From Dolichospermum planctonicum (GTDB lineage Bacteria; Cyanobacteriota; Cyanobacteriia; Cyanobacteriales; Nostocaceae): a stretch of 64,000 nucleotides of DNA. The notes under the pieces are model-generated. The model was given only the letters and a program-made list of their open reading frames with translations. It did no database searches and was not told the origin of the DNA. The DNA is taken from positions 1 through 64,000 of the forward strand of contig NZ_BJCF01000012.1 of the NCBI RefSeq assembly GCF_005402965.1, written 5' to 3'. Each line of letters opens with the position of its first letter. Position 1 is the first letter of the stretch. This document shows positions 16,981-27,432 of the stretch, piece after piece. A program made the position numbers and the translations under genes.

Positions 16981-19900
16981 ATGTCTAACTCTCCTGGTCA
17001 AAATTCTCACTCCAGAAACTCTGGGTTGGAGCGTCTATGGTTAACAATATTAAGTCGAGGTGGACTAGTTTTAGGTGCTGTATTGGTGCTGGGAATTATT
17101 GCCGGTGTTTGGCGGTTGCGGAATTTCGTTTATGATGATTTAGTACCATTAGTTACCCAAAATCTAACTAACACCCTGAACCGTCCGGTCAAATTGGGAG
17201 CAGTTAAGTCATTTTCCCTGACAGGGGTAAGTTTTGCCGCTTCAGAGATACCAACTACAGATACGGATTCAGATAAGGTAAATACAAAAGCTGTTGAAGT
17301 GGGATTTGATCCTTGGCAATTAGTTATTAACCGCAATCTGCGATTAGATGTAACTTTAATTAACCCAGATATTTATATTGAACAAGATTCCCAAGGACGC
17401 TGGTTAACTACTACTATAACTCCGCCTCCGGGTAAAGCATTGATTAAAACTGATTTGGATAAATTGCGGTTTCGTGATGCCAATCTAGTATTAGTGCCGA
17501 AAGTATCGGTTTTAGAAAAAAATTCTTTACCAGAGAAAGTAGCATTTTCAGGAATTAATGGCACAGCTAAACTCTTAAATCAAAATCGTCTGATTAAATT
17601 AGAATTAGCTGGTAAGGCAGTCAGTGGGGGTAATATTTCCATTACCGGGGATTTAATTCCTCAGAAAGTTTTAGTTGGGGATTTTCGACTACAAGCGGAA
17701 AACATTCTTGCCGCAGATATTACGCGAATTGTCACTTTACCACTAACCTTAAAAACTGGTAGAGTCAATGGTGATTTGCAAATTAAAGTAGTTCCCAGGG
17801 GGAAAACCTTATTATACGGTAAGGCGGCCATAGCGGGAGTAACGGTACAAATCCCTAAAATACCTCAATTATTAAATAATAGTCAAGGGAATCTCAGTTT
17901 TGATGGACTGGCGATTAAATTAGAGCAGATAATTACCAACTACGGGCAAATCCCCGTTACAGCATCAGGTACAATTGACCAGGAAGCTGGATTTAATCTA
18001 AAAGGGCGTGTCAATGCGGTAAGTTTAGCTAATGCCCAAACTACTCTGAAAGTCAAGTTACCAGTTCCTGTAACTGGGATAGCTCAAGCAGATGTACAGA
18101 TATTGGGAGGAATTTCCCAGCCAGTATTATCCGGTAGTGTCAGCAGTTTGAAAACTGTCCGAATTGATAAAGTAGATTTTCAGAAAGTTAGTAGTAAATT
18201 TGAACTGATAAGCAGTAAGTCTCTGCTGAAAATTACAGATATCCAAGGAAAAACTACATATCAAGGTCAGGTAAAAGGTGGGGGAACAATTAAACTGAGT
18301 GCAGTACCCCAACTAGATTTTAACTTGAGTGGGGAAAATATAGCCGGAGATGCGATCGCTCAAGTATATAATATTCAAACAGGATTCCCCATTGGACTAT
18401 TATCAGCTACAGCCCAACTCAAAGGAGCGGATAATAAAACCCAGACTATAGTAAAATTGCAAGCACCTCAAGCTAAATATCCCGCAAGGTTAACAACAAT
18501 TATTAATTCTGACCAGACGGTTTCCTTCCGTGATCTAGTTGCTAATGTAGGTAGTGGCATAGTTAGGGGTAGTGGTACTTATAGTAATGGTCGTTGGCAA
18601 GCTTTAGCGCAAGCTAATAAGATTAAATTAGCCTCCTTTATAGACCAAAAACAACAGGAGAATATTTCGTTAACTGGGGCGGAATTTAATGGCAATATCC
18701 GTTTATCAGGAAATTCCTCACCATTTAAAATCGAGACAATTATCCCTGAAAATGCGAATGTTAACATTGCGGGTGGTACAGTCAATATAGCCCAAATCAA
18801 TTTACAAGAGCAAAATTTCACAGCCTTGTTACTAGGGAGAAATTTACGCTTAGGCACAATATTAAAACAAAAACAAACCAACCCGATTTTAAATTATCCC
18901 CTCACAGGTAAATTCATGATTGGGGGTAATCGGGAAAATTTCCAACTCAAAACCCTCACAGCATTGGGTGAGGCCTTTTTATCTGTGGGAGGGGGGAAAA
19001 TTAAAGCTGGGAATATTCAAGTTGCGGAAGGTCGCTATGAGGCGAAAATTCAAGCTGATAATGTATCCTTACTTAGTTTAGCACCTGTACCATCCCCATG
19101 GCAAGGAAATATCACAGGTGAATTACAGGTAGGGGGTTCTGTGGAGTCATTCCAACCTGAAACTATTCAGGGAGAGGGAAAAGGGAGATTGAAACTTCCT
19201 AGCGGAACGGTTATGGTCTCTGATATTCGAGTTAACGATGGAAATTATCAGGCTTCTTTGGCTACTTCTGGGTTAGAATTGCGCTCTTTTGGTCAGCAGT
19301 TACAAGGACAGTTGACAGGGAAATTACAACTAGCGGGAACTTTAGCCACTCCCAAATTAGCAGATATTGCTGCTGTTGGTCAACTGCGATTTAATAGAGG
19401 TTTGCCAGGTATTGATCCACCTATTTGGTTATATATTGGTTGGAATGGAAAAAAGCTAACTATAGATAGTTATAATAATGGTAATTTCCAAGTTAAAGGT
19501 TATTTATTAGCTAATGCCGAAAAAGTAGGGATTCCCGAAATTACGGATATGAATTTAAACTTAGATGTAAATAATTATAATCTACAAAAATTGCCCATTA
19601 AATTACCTAAAAACGTAGATATTGCTGGAAATCTGGATTTTAGTGGCCAGTTGAGAGGAAAACCCACTGCACCAAATATTACAGGTAAATTGGGATTTAC
19701 AGATTTAAGACTTCAAAAATTGGCATTTGAACCATCTCTAACTGGTAGTGTTCAAGCTGTATCAGGACAGGGAGTAACCTTAGATGTTGCAGGTGGAAAA
19801 GAGCGTATAGCATTTAAATTAGATAGTAATAATCGTCCTAAATCTTTTTTAGTCAAGTGGCAACAAGCATTGTTATCAGGTATAGAAACAGATGGTAACT

Positions 19901-22428
19901 TAGCCGTGGGTATGACTAATCTACCATTAGGAGCATTAAATATAATTTTACCAGATGATACACTATTAAGTCCGGGAGGTGTGGGGGGATTATTAAGTGG
20001 AAATTTACAAATTAATTCCCAGACATTAGCGACAGAGGGGAATATAGCCATTGAGAAACCAGAAATTGGCCGCATTAAAGGCGATCGCTTTCAAACCCAA
20101 CTACGCTATGATAATCAAACATTTATTCTCGGTAATAGCGAATTTCGCAAAGGTGAAAGCAGATATAACTTTGATGCAAACATCAGACCATGGACTAAAA
20201 AACCCCAACTGCGAGCAAACATCAAAATTGACAAAGGTAATATTCAAGACATTCTTAATGTTGCCCAAATATTTGAACTTCAAGACTTGCAACGTGGTTT
20301 AAAAGCACCAAAATACGGCAAAGCTGAGGAGTTAACCGCTCAATCCCAAAAATTACCAAATCAGTCCTTATTCAGCCAAATTCAAAGGTTATCGGAAATT
20401 AATGCCCTGGTAACTGCCCAAGAACAAAAACGGATAAATGCTACACCCATACCAGAATTAAGAGACTTAAAAGGGATTTTAAACGGTGGTATCAGTATTA
20501 ATACTGCTACCACCGACCAACCAAGAGTGAAATTTAACCTGCAAGGACAAAACTTTACTTGGGGTAAACCAACAGAACCAAGCCGATTTTATGCGGTGGA
20601 AAAAGTAGTAGTTAAGGGTAGTTTAGAAGAGGGAATTTTCCGTTTACAACCTTTACAAATTCAATCTCAGCAAAAGTTAATTACCTTTACAGGTAACATT
20701 GGTAATAGTAAACAATCAGGTAAATTGACAGTAGAAAATTTTCCTCTTGGGCGAGTAAATGATTTAGTGAAACTACCAGTGGGAATTGGAGGTAAACTGA
20801 ATTTAACGACAGCAATAGCAGGTAGTATTAATAATCCTCAAGCTATAGGAGAATTAAACATTACAGAAGGAACAATTAATCAAAAACAAATAGCATCAAC
20901 CAACGCTACTTTCAATTATGCTAATGGAAGATTAAACTTTAGTAGCAATGTCTCAGGAACGGGGAAAGAATCTGGAACTGAAATTTCGGGGAGTATTCCT
21001 TATGAAATACCTTTTGCGACTAGAAAATCCGAGGGTAATCAAATTACCTTAGATGTGAAAGTCAAAAACGAAGGTTTAACACTTCTAAATCTTTTTACTA
21101 ATGAAGTAGCTTTTGAAAATGGACAAGGAGAATTAGATTTAAAAGTTTCGGGAACTTTAAAAAACCCCTTGGTTGAAGGTAAAGCTTCCTTGAGTAATGC
21201 TACCTTTAGCGCTCAAGCATTACCAGGAAAGTTAACCAATATAAATGGTAGTGCAGAGTTTGATTTAAACCGAGTATTTGTAGACAGTCTTGAAGGTAGA
21301 TTTAGTAATGGTAAAGTTGAAGTGGTGGGAGAGCTACCAATTTTTACTAGTCAAAATATTAAAACAGAAAATGCACTGACTGTTAATTTAGAACAATTGG
21401 CTTTAAATCTCAAGGGATTATATCAAGGGGGTGCTAGTGGTAATGTAAAAATTACAGGTTCTCTTCTGCAACCTGTAATTGGTGGTAAGATAGAATTATT
21501 TGATGGTCAAGTATTGTTAGCAGAATCTAAAAATGTTAATTCCTCAAATGGTAAAATCAGCATTTCTCAAAGATCTCCAGAGGTAGAAAATAAAATTACC
21601 AAGTTAAATAAGTTAGAATTGAACTTAGGTAAAAATGTACAAATTACTAGTCCACCGCTTTTTAAGTTCCAAGCTGCTGGGGATTTAATTGTTAATGGTT
21701 CTTTAACTGAACCCGTACCGGAAGGAACTATTAAACTAACTAAAGGTGCGGTGAATTTATTCACGACCCAATTAGGTTTAGCACGAGGTTATGAACATAC
21801 CGCTACTTTTGTTTCTAGTCAACCCCGTGACCCTTATTTGGATATTCGTCTATTTGCTAAAATTCTAGATGTAGTTCAAAATAACGATATTGGCCGACAA
21901 AATTCTGTAGGTTCTTTAGGTTTATCGGGTTTAGAAACAGTTCGAGTCGAAGCAAGTATTAATGGTTTAGCTACTCAAATCAATGAGAATTTGCAACTCA
22001 AAAGCAATCCTTCACGTTCAGAAGCACAAATTGTCACTTTATTAGGGGGTGGGTTCATTGATACTAAAGAACGTGGTGACATTAAACTGGGTTTAATTAA
22101 TATTGCTGGTTCGGCCGTTTTTAGTAATTTCCAAGGTGCATTTAATCAAATTGGTGATGCTTTTGGTTTAAGCGAATTAAGAGTATTTCCCACTATTCTT
22201 TCCCAAAGGCCAGAAGCAGGGAGAAATAACTCATCTTTAGAATTGGCTTTAGAAGCAGGAGTTGATATTTCTCCGAAGTTTTCCCTTTCTACTATTAAGA
22301 TATTGACTGCTAGTGATCCTTTACAATGGGGGATTAATTACCGAATAAATAATGAACTTCGTCTCCGTTCTTCTACTAATTTAACGGATGATAGTCGCGC
22401 TGTAATTGAGTTTGAACGGAAGTTTTAA
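16981..22428 (+). CDS. TamB-like translocation/lipid-transport protein (DUF490)
   Basis: The 1815-residue protein has one N-terminal membrane anchor (about residues 25-45, ending GVWRLRNFVYDDL) followed by a very long beta-rich repetitive region. Repeats of the form GxLxLxG...PxxxGxLxxxxG recur throughout, as in AsmA/TamB-type beta-taco bridges. The last 400 residues match the DUF490 TamB C-terminal domain (GSLTEPVPEGTIKLTKGAVNLFTTQLGLARG, then LLGGGFIDTKERGDIKLGL and GINYRINNELRLRSSTNL). Known relatives span the periplasm between inner and outer membrane and support phospholipid transport or outer-membrane protein assembly; in cyanobacteria and plastids the relatives are TIC236-like. The ATG at 16981 is preferred over a GTG 22 codons upstream. 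It is monocistronic. Confidence 0.9.
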   Translation: MSNSPGQNSHSRNSGLERLWLTILSRGGLVLGAVLVLGIIAGVWRLRNFVYDDLVPLVTQNLTNTLNRPVKLGAVKSFSLTGVSFAASEIPTTDTDSDKVNTKAVEVGFDPWQLVINRNLRLDVTLINPDIYIEQDSQGRWLTTTITPPPGKALIKTDLDKLRFRDANLVLVPKVSVLEKNSLPEKVAFSGINGTAKLLNQNRLIKLELAGKAVSGGNISITGDLIPQKVLVGDFRLQAENILAADITRIVTLPLTLKTGRVNGDLQIKVVPRGKTLLYGKAAIAGVTVQIPKIPQLLNNSQGNLSFDGLAIKLEQIITNYGQIPVTASGTIDQEAGFNLKGRVNAVSLANAQTTLKVKLPVPVTGIAQADVQILGGISQPVLSGSVSSLKTVRIDKVDFQKVSSKFELISSKSLLKITDIQGKTTYQGQVKGGGTIKLSAVPQLDFNLSGENIAGDAIAQVYNIQTGFPIGLLSATAQLKGADNKTQTIVKLQAPQAKYPARLTTIINSDQTVSFRDLVANVGSGIVRGSGTYSNGRWQALAQANKIKLASFIDQKQQENISLTGAEFNGNIRLSGNSSPFKIETIIPENANVNIAGGTVNIAQINLQEQNFTALLLGRNLRLGTILKQKQTNPILNYPLTGKFMIGGNRENFQLKTLTALGEAFLSVGGGKIKAGNIQVAEGRYEAKIQADNVSLLSLAPVPSPWQGNITGELQVGGSVESFQPETIQGEGKGRLKLPSGTVMVSDIRVNDGNYQASLATSGLELRSFGQQLQGQLTGKLQLAGTLATPKLADIAAVGQLRFNRGLPGIDPPIWLYIGWNGKKLTIDSYNNGNFQVKGYLLANAEKVGIPEITDMNLNLDVNNYNLQKLPIKLPKNVDIAGNLDFSGQLRGKPTAPNITGKLGFTDLRLQKLAFEPSLTGSVQAVSGQGVTLDVAGGKERIAFKLDSNNRPKSFLVKWQQALLSGIETDGNLAVGMTNLPLGALNIILPDDTLLSPGGVGGLLSGNLQINSQTLATEGNIAIEKPEIGRIKGDRFQTQLRYDNQTFILGNSEFRKGESRYNFDANIRPWTKKPQLRANIKIDKGNIQDILNVAQIFELQDLQRGLKAPKYGKAEELTAQSQKLPNQSLFSQIQRLSEINALVTAQEQKRINATPIPELRDLKGILNGGISINTATTDQPRVKFNLQGQNFTWGKPTEPSRFYAVEKVVVKGSLEEGIFRLQPLQIQSQQKLITFTGNIGNSKQSGKLTVENFPLGRVNDLVKLPVGIGGKLNLTTAIAGSINNPQAIGELNITEGTINQKQIASTNATFNYANGRLNFSSNVSGTGKESGTEISGSIPYEIPFATRKSEGNQITLDVKVKNEGLTLLNLFTNEVAFENGQGELDLKVSGTLKNPLVEGKASLSNATFSAQALPGKLTNINGSAEFDLNRVFVDSLEGRFSNGKVEVVGELPIFTSQNIKTENALTVNLEQLALNLKGLYQGGASGNVKITGSLLQPVIGGKIELFDGQVLLAESKNVNSSNGKISISQRSPEVENKITKLNKLELNLGKNVQITSPPLFKFQAAGDLIVNGSLTEPVPEGTIKLTKGAVNLFTTQLGLARGYEHTATFVSSQPRDPYLDIRLFAKILDVVQNNDIGRQNSVGSLGLSGLETVRVEASINGLATQINENLQLKSNPSRSEAQIVTLLGGGFIDTKERGDIKLGLINIAGSAVFSNFQGAFNQIGDAFGLSELRVFPTILSQRPEAGRNNSSLELALEAGVDISPKFSLSTIKILTASDPLQWGINYRINNELRLRSSTNLTDDSRAVIEFERKF

Positions 22429-22456
22429 AAAATTAACACCTAACAATTGACAATTA

Positions 22457-24292
22457 TCATAAGTAATATCTAACAGTCGTAACAATGCGACTTTTATTAA
22501 CTCGTAAAGCATTTTTCAAAAACAAAGTTGTTTGATTATGTAAAATACTATCCCACCAATTACGAGGAACAAAAGCAGGAATAATGATAGTTGTGAAAAC
22601 ACCTGGGTGATTTTTCTGGAACTGACCAATAAAATCTACAATGGGGTCAATTACAGAACGATAGGGAGATTCAATAATTTCCAAAGGAATATCCGCTTCT
22701 AGATTTTGCCATTTTTTTTGTAATTCTTCCCGGTCTGTAGAACCAATATCTACGTGAACAGCAACAATTTTATCTGCAATTGTCCGCGCATAGTCCAAAG
22801 CTTCTACCGTTCCTCGGTTGAGTTGTCCCACTACAACTACCGCAGGGTGAGTGACAACTGCGGGTTTGGGAACGGAGATATAAGTCCGGGGTGCTAAATC
22901 GTGGATACTGAGACGTTGAGCTACATATTGATAATGACTATGAATAGCTGCAAATAGAGTAACTACTAAAGGAATTGCGATTACAACCAGCCAAGCACCT
23001 AATAGGAACTTAGTACAAATAATTACTAATAACACTATTAGGGTAGAAAATGCTCCTAAGCTATTCATGATTGCGCTTGCACGCCAACCTCTGGTTTGTT
23101 CTTGAAACCAGTGACGTACCATACCCGCTTGGGAGAGAGTAAAGGAAGTAAATACACCAACCGCGTAGAGAGGAATAATGGCGTTAACTTGACCTTTAAA
23201 GATAATTACTAAGACTCCTGCACAGATACTCAAGAGCATAATACCATTAGAGTAGACCAAGCGATCGCCCAAGAGAGATAATTGACGAGGTAAAAATCCA
23301 TCTCGTGCTAAGAAATAACACAGTCTGGGAAAATCTGCATAACTGGTATTAGCAGCTAACATCAAAACCAGCAGAGTGACAATTTGCAGGAAATAGTAAA
23401 CAGGTCCATTTCCCAAAATAACCCTACCCAAAAGAGAAACTACGGTTTGTCCTTCTTCGGGAACAATATGATAAATGTTTGCTAAGTAGCTGATACCCAC
23501 AAACATAAATCCCAAAATCACTCCCAAATATAACAAAGTCAGGCGAGCATTTTTCCATTCTGGAGTTTTAAAAGCTAAAACCCCGTCAGATATTGCTTCT
23601 ACCCCCGTTAGTGCGGTACAACCGGCGGAAAAAGCCCGTAAAATGAAGAATACACTTATGCCTTCACTAACAGGAAGAGAAGGATATTCAGTTATCACCT
23701 GCCCAGTGGTATATTTAAACAAACCAATGCCAATTAACAGAAAAATGCTGGTAATAAAGGCATAAGTAGGAACCATGAATATCTGTCCTGACTCCTTGAC
23801 ACCCCGGAGATTTGCCAGCATAATCAAAAAGATGAAAAACAAACACAGCAGGACAGTGTGAGATTTCAGTACCGGAATGGCTGAAGTCAAAGCGGCTGTA
23901 CCAGCAGATATACTGACAGTTACAGTCAAAATATAATCAATCATCAGCGAACCACCAGCCACCAATCCGGGATAAAGACCGAGATTTTCCCTAGCGACAA
24001 TGTAAGAACCACCACCTTGAGGATAGGCGCGAATGGTTTGACGATAGGAAAGGACTACTATAGCCAAGAGGACGATAATTGCTACAGCAATAGGTAAGGA
24101 CAAACCCAGAGCGCCACTTCCTGCTGCGACTAAAACTAGTAAAATTTCTTCTGTAGCATACGCTACCGAGGAAAGAGCATCAGAAGAAAGAACCGCTAAA
24201 GCCGCACCGTTACTTAATCGCTCTTCGCTATGGGCGCTGGTTGGTAAGGACTTACCAAGGAAAAATTGCTTAATCTGAGGATACAAGGACAT
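22457..24292 (-). CDS. KimA/YdaO-like potassium:proton symporter (APC superfamily)
   Basis: The 611-residue membrane protein has about twelve transmembrane segments in the first 430 residues and a soluble C-terminal domain with a USP-like core (VVVVGQLNRGTVEALDYARTIADKIVAVHVD). The N-terminus (RLSNGAALAVLSSDALSSVAYATEEILLVLVAAG, YRQTIRAYPQGGGSYIVARENLG, GGSLMIDYILTVTVSISAGTAAL) closely follows Bacillus KimA in motif order and length. KimA imports potassium and is switched by c-di-AMP. A general amino-acid permease is the alternative, but the motif pattern favours the KimA group. No ydaO-type riboswitch was seen upstream. It is monocistronic. Confidence 0.8.
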   Translation of the reverse strand: MSLYPQIKQFFLGKSLPTSAHSEERLSNGAALAVLSSDALSSVAYATEEILLVLVAAGSGALGLSLPIAVAIIVLLAIVVLSYRQTIRAYPQGGGSYIVARENLGLYPGLVAGGSLMIDYILTVTVSISAGTAALTSAIPVLKSHTVLLCLFFIFLIMLANLRGVKESGQIFMVPTYAFITSIFLLIGIGLFKYTTGQVITEYPSLPVSEGISVFFILRAFSAGCTALTGVEAISDGVLAFKTPEWKNARLTLLYLGVILGFMFVGISYLANIYHIVPEEGQTVVSLLGRVILGNGPVYYFLQIVTLLVLMLAANTSYADFPRLCYFLARDGFLPRQLSLLGDRLVYSNGIMLLSICAGVLVIIFKGQVNAIIPLYAVGVFTSFTLSQAGMVRHWFQEQTRGWRASAIMNSLGAFSTLIVLLVIICTKFLLGAWLVVIAIPLVVTLFAAIHSHYQYVAQRLSIHDLAPRTYISVPKPAVVTHPAVVVVGQLNRGTVEALDYARTIADKIVAVHVDIGSTDREELQKKWQNLEADIPLEIIESPYRSVIDPIVDFIGQFQKNHPGVFTTIIIPAFVPRNWWDSILHNQTTLFLKNALRVNKSRIVTTVRYYL

Positions 24293-24414
24293 AAAAAGTC
24301 CACCAGATAAATGTGTTTATGTTTATTCAATTGAGGGGAAACTCAAGTCTGAGTTTATAGAATATAGCAATTTTGGCAGATTTGTAACATAATTAACTGT
24401 TAAGTTTTTTAGAG

Positions 24415-25683
24415 TTAGATCCCCGAATTTTTCAATAAGTCGGGGAGATTATATTTTATAATTTCCTGATCATCTGTTAACAAATTTTGTGCTGCTTCTA
24501 ACATAGACGGGGCGATATCTTTTAAATCCTCCCGATTATTTAAGTATGTTTTCAAAGCAGACATTGGGTCAATACTGGTACTCGTACTCAATTCAGGAAT
24601 CCGGGGTTTTGCTAACTGACTGACTAGTTCTGCTTGAATGGTGTAAGTATGGGCGGATTTTAAAGCACTGTGGAGGGAAGAGTTATCAATTAAATCCAAT
24701 TGATCTGAGCGCAGTTTGTAAATCAGTCGTACCACATTATCTTGAATATCATATTTAGCAATTCCTTTTAATAAAGCTGCTTGTGGATCATCGTGTTTAG
24801 ATAAATCTACTTCAATTGTCCGAAATATTCGCACCGGTAAAGGACAAAATTCCCAATTTACCTTCCCCTTTTCCAAGTCTATCATGACATAACCTTTATC
24901 TTCCTTCTCTTCACTAAAATCTACCCGTTCAATACTTCCCGGATAAATCACTGGTGGGTCATTAGATTTATTGAGATTTTGGTGTTTATGAACATGACCT
25001 AAAGCCACATAATCAAAACATGAGCGAGTTAACAAAGACAAAGGTAAAGTAAAACCCTTACCCACTGCTAATAAGCGTTCCGCGCCCAAAGTTGCATTAT
25101 CAGCCATTAAATGAGCTAAAAGTACCGTAGGAATACTAGGGTCAAGACGACGAATTTCGCCTTCTATTACCACTTGTAAACGTTCTGTGAGTAATTGATT
25201 AACTTCGGCCAAAGAAGAACCCTGAGTTTCTTGACGAGTCATCAAAGTAGAACGAGTTAACCAAGGGAGAGTAATTATTTGTATATCTCCATTGCGGGTA
25301 GAAATGCGGTGAGTGGTCAAAGTATCACCAACCACAAAACCTGGTACAGCTAAAGTTCGGTAAATATTTAAACTAGCGCCTCCCAAACCTTGGGAATGTT
25401 GGTCATGATTTCCTACTAATAACACCGTGGGAATATCTGCATCTACTAAGCGACGAAATTGATGAGCAAAAGCTTCTTGAACATAGGGCGCAGGTGTCGC
25501 ATTAGGAAAAGCATCACCACCAAATAAAACTAAATCTACATGATCATTTAACGCCCGGTCAATACACAAAGATAATGTCTTGACAAAATCCTCCAGTCGT
25601 GTATTTAAACCTGTGAGGGAATTAACACGCCCGTGACAAAAACCGCTACCAATATGGATATCTGAAAGATGAAGAATTTTCAT
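24415..25683 (-). CDS. sbcD: SbcD/Mre11-like DNA repair exonuclease subunit
   Basis: The 422-residue protein carries the calcineurin-like phosphoesterase motifs of SbcD: HLSDIHIGSG (5-14), FGGDAFP (about 54-60, GD motif), LLVGNHDQHSQG (GNHD/E motif), LLAHLMAD and ALGHVHKHQ (GHxH). These bind two metal ions and give nuclease activity on hairpins and blocked double-strand ends. The usual ATPase partner SbcC is not adjacent in this window. The last dozen codons lie inside an inverted repeat (CCCCGA...TCGGGG) that recurs between other genes here. The cysH gene lies 77 bases upstream on the same strand. Confidence 0.85.
   Translation of the reverse strand: MKILHLSDIHIGSGFCHGRVNSLTGLNTRLEDFVKTLSLCIDRALNDHVDLVLFGGDAFPNATPAPYVQEAFAHQFRRLVDADIPTVLLVGNHDQHSQGLGGASLNIYRTLAVPGFVVGDTLTTHRISTRNGDIQIITLPWLTRSTLMTRQETQGSSLAEVNQLLTERLQVVIEGEIRRLDPSIPTVLLAHLMADNATLGAERLLAVGKGFTLPLSLLTRSCFDYVALGHVHKHQNLNKSNDPPVIYPGSIERVDFSEEKEDKGYVMIDLEKGKVNWEFCPLPVRIFRTIEVDLSKHDDPQAALLKGIAKYDIQDNVVRLIYKLRSDQLDLIDNSSLHSALKSAHTYTIQAELVSQLAKPRIPELSTSTSIDPMSALKTYLNNREDLKDIAPSMLEAAQNLLTDDQEIIKYNLPDLLKNSGI
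24421..24445. repeat. Hairpin-family inverted repeat inside the sbcD 3' end
   Basis: CCCCGA (24421-24426) pairs with TCGGGG (24440-24445). The element belongs to the same loose family as those at 25707 and 47548, but here it overlaps the coding end of sbcD (its ...LPDLLKNSG codons). It could act as the gene's terminator while being translated. Confidence 0.6.
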
Positions 25684-25706
25684 AATTTATTTAATTGTAG
25701 GATGAT

Positions 25707-25731
25707 CCCCGACTGCTTCAAGAAGTCGGGG
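25707..25731. terminator. Hairpin downstream of cysH
   Basis: CCCCGACT (25707-25714) pairs with AGTCGGGG (25724-25731). It lies about 30 bases past the cysH stop and upstream of sbcD. No long T-run follows on the minus strand, so termination may be partial. Confidence 0.5.
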
Positions 25732-25760
25732 GTTTAGTCGTCTAGACTGCTAACAACTGA

Positions 25761-26465
25761 CTAAATATGAATTCCGCACTCAGTTTTTTCACTTCCACGC
25801 CAACGTCCAGCGCGTTCGTCTTCACCTTCACCTACCTTAGTGGTAATAGGTTCGTCACCAATACTGGGATAACCTTGGTCATGGAGAGGGTTGTAAATTA
25901 CCTTATGTTCAGCTACATACTCCCAACTTTGTTTACGGGTCCAAGTAGCTAGGGGGTTAATTTTCAATCTTCCCTTACCATCTAATTCTAATACAGGCAT
26001 GGTAGCACGGGTAATAGCTTGATCACGACGGCGGCCTGTAATCCAGGCTACGGTATTCAGTTCATCTAAACCCCGTTGCAATGGTTCAATTTTGGTAATA
26101 TCGTGGAATTTAGCAATATTTGTATCCCAAAGGGCTTCACCAAATTTAGCAGCAAAGGCTTCACGACTATCTACATCTGGTGTTTTATAGGTTTTTAAAT
26201 CAAGGTTATAGATTTCTTTGACTTTAGCAACTAATTCTAGGGTTTGGGGAAAGTGATAAAGGGTATCAAGAAAAATTACAGGAACTGGATGCTCAAGTTC
26301 TGTATACAGTATATGTGTCAAGATGATGTCATCAACGTTAAAGGCACTAGTTTGTACCAGTCCCGTGGGGATATTGTTAATAGACCAAGCTAAAATTTCC
26401 TTGGGGGTTGCGGTTTCCAATTGCTGATTTAGTGCTACTAAGTCAAAGGTGGTAGAGGCTGTCAT
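25761..26465 (-). CDS. cysH: Phosphoadenylyl-sulfate (PAPS) reductase
   Basis: This 234-residue cytoplasmic enzyme reduces PAPS to sulfite with thioredoxin in assimilatory sulfate reduction. It shows the PP-loop-like nucleotide-binding segment SAFNVDDIILTHIL, the VIFLDTLYHFPQTLE strand, WITGRRRDQAITR, and the C-terminal catalytic motif EKTECGIHI with the single essential cysteine. The paired-cysteine motifs (CC...CxxC) of [4Fe-4S] APS reductases are absent, so the PAPS-specific, iron-sulfur-free type is favoured. It stands alone and is divergent from the psb32-like gene. Confidence 0.95.
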   Translation of the reverse strand: MTASTTFDLVALNQQLETATPKEILAWSINNIPTGLVQTSAFNVDDIILTHILYTELEHPVPVIFLDTLYHFPQTLELVAKVKEIYNLDLKTYKTPDVDSREAFAAKFGEALWDTNIAKFHDITKIEPLQRGLDELNTVAWITGRRRDQAITRATMPVLELDGKGRLKINPLATWTRKQSWEYVAEHKVIYNPLHDQGYPSIGDEPITTKVGEGEDERAGRWRGSEKTECGIHI

Positions 26466-26567
26466 GATATTTCCTTAAACAAAGATTTTTTACTTTTATT
26501 AAATTTAATATTACCTTAATGAAGTTACATATCCCCGCCGATGCTGGAGTACAGGGAAAAGAACTTC

Positions 26568-26588
26568 TTACCAATTACCAATTACCAA
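26568..26588. repeat. Heptameric tandem repeat (TTACCAA x3)
   Basis: Three perfect TTACCAA units lie in the cysH-psb32 divergent region. The unit is the reverse complement of TTGGTAA, also found at 30023 and 52260. Confidence 0.85.
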
Positions 26589-26639
26589 GTCCCTCATTAT
26601 GTAGTATTTTGATTGCAAGTCTGTTTAAGGATTCATACT

Positions 26640-27389
26640 ATGCAACAGTTACTCAAAAAGTTATTTAGTAACAAAAAATACTTTACTCGTCTTCTTTTAC
26701 CTTTACTGGTAATGGTGATGGGGACTTGGCTGTTTATTTTACCTGCTTCTGCTACTGGTGTATACGAAATGCCAGGTTTAACAGCAGATACTTGGATTTT
26801 AGATCAAGGTGATGTGATTAGCCGATTTAATGAAGGTAATTTGACTAAGACTTTCAAGGATTTGGCTCAGGAAACTGGTCAGGAGGTGAGACTTGTAACA
26901 ATTCACAGGCTTGACTACGGTGAAACACCGGAAAGTTTTGGCAAAGGATTATTTACTAAATGGTTTCCAACCGCAGCAGAGCAAGCTAATCAAGTGTTAT
27001 TACTAGTTGACACCGTTACTAATGGAACTGCTTTAATTAGTGGTGATAATATTAAGTCTCTATTGACTGATACGATCGCGCAGAGTATTACTGAAGAAAC
27101 ATTAGGTACATTTTTGCGTAATGGCAATAAATATAATCAGGGTTTTTTGGATGTGAGCGATCGCCTGGTTGCGGTTCTATCTGGTAAACCAGATCCAGGT
27201 CCCCCACAGAAAATAGAAACTGTCAAAGTAGAAGGAACGTTCACTAAAGCGGAAGACACTGATAAAGGCAATGCTACTGTTTGGGTTGTAGGGCTTTTAA
27301 TTGCGGCTACTGTGATTCCCATGGCCACATATTATATTTACCAAGTGTTTCAACCAGCAACTAAAGAATCTAAAGAATCTGGGGAATAG
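26640..27389 (+). CDS. psb32: TPM-domain photosystem II repair protein, Psb32/TLP18.3-like
   Basis: The 249-residue protein has a signal/anchor segment (about 18-36, ending LPASATG), a TPM domain (about 45-190: DQGDVISRFNEGNLTKTFKDLAQETGQEVRLVTIHRL, then QVLLLVDTVTNGTALISGD) and a C-terminal transmembrane helix (about 213-233). This matches Psb32/TLP18.3, a thylakoid-lumen protein that helps photosystem II repair under light stress. The ATG at 26640 follows an AAGGA ribosome site; an upstream GTG/TTG-type extension of nine residues has no support. It is monocistronic. Confidence 0.85.
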   Translation: MQQLLKKLFSNKKYFTRLLLPLLVMVMGTWLFILPASATGVYEMPGLTADTWILDQGDVISRFNEGNLTKTFKDLAQETGQEVRLVTIHRLDYGETPESFGKGLFTKWFPTAAEQANQVLLLVDTVTNGTALISGDNIKSLLTDTIAQSITEETLGTFLRNGNKYNQGFLDVSDRLVAVLSGKPDPGPPQKIETVKVEGTFTKAEDTDKGNATVWVVGLLIAATVIPMATYYIYQVFQPATKESKESGE

Positions 27390-27432
27390 GTAATAAGTGA
27401 TGAGGTAAGTATTTACTCATCACTACTACTAA

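Noticed and set aside
24293-24414. A possible c-di-AMP (ydaO-type) riboswitch upstream of the KimA-like gene.
   Set aside because: The conserved loops of that class are not visible; only a short AACTC...GAGTT-type stem is present.
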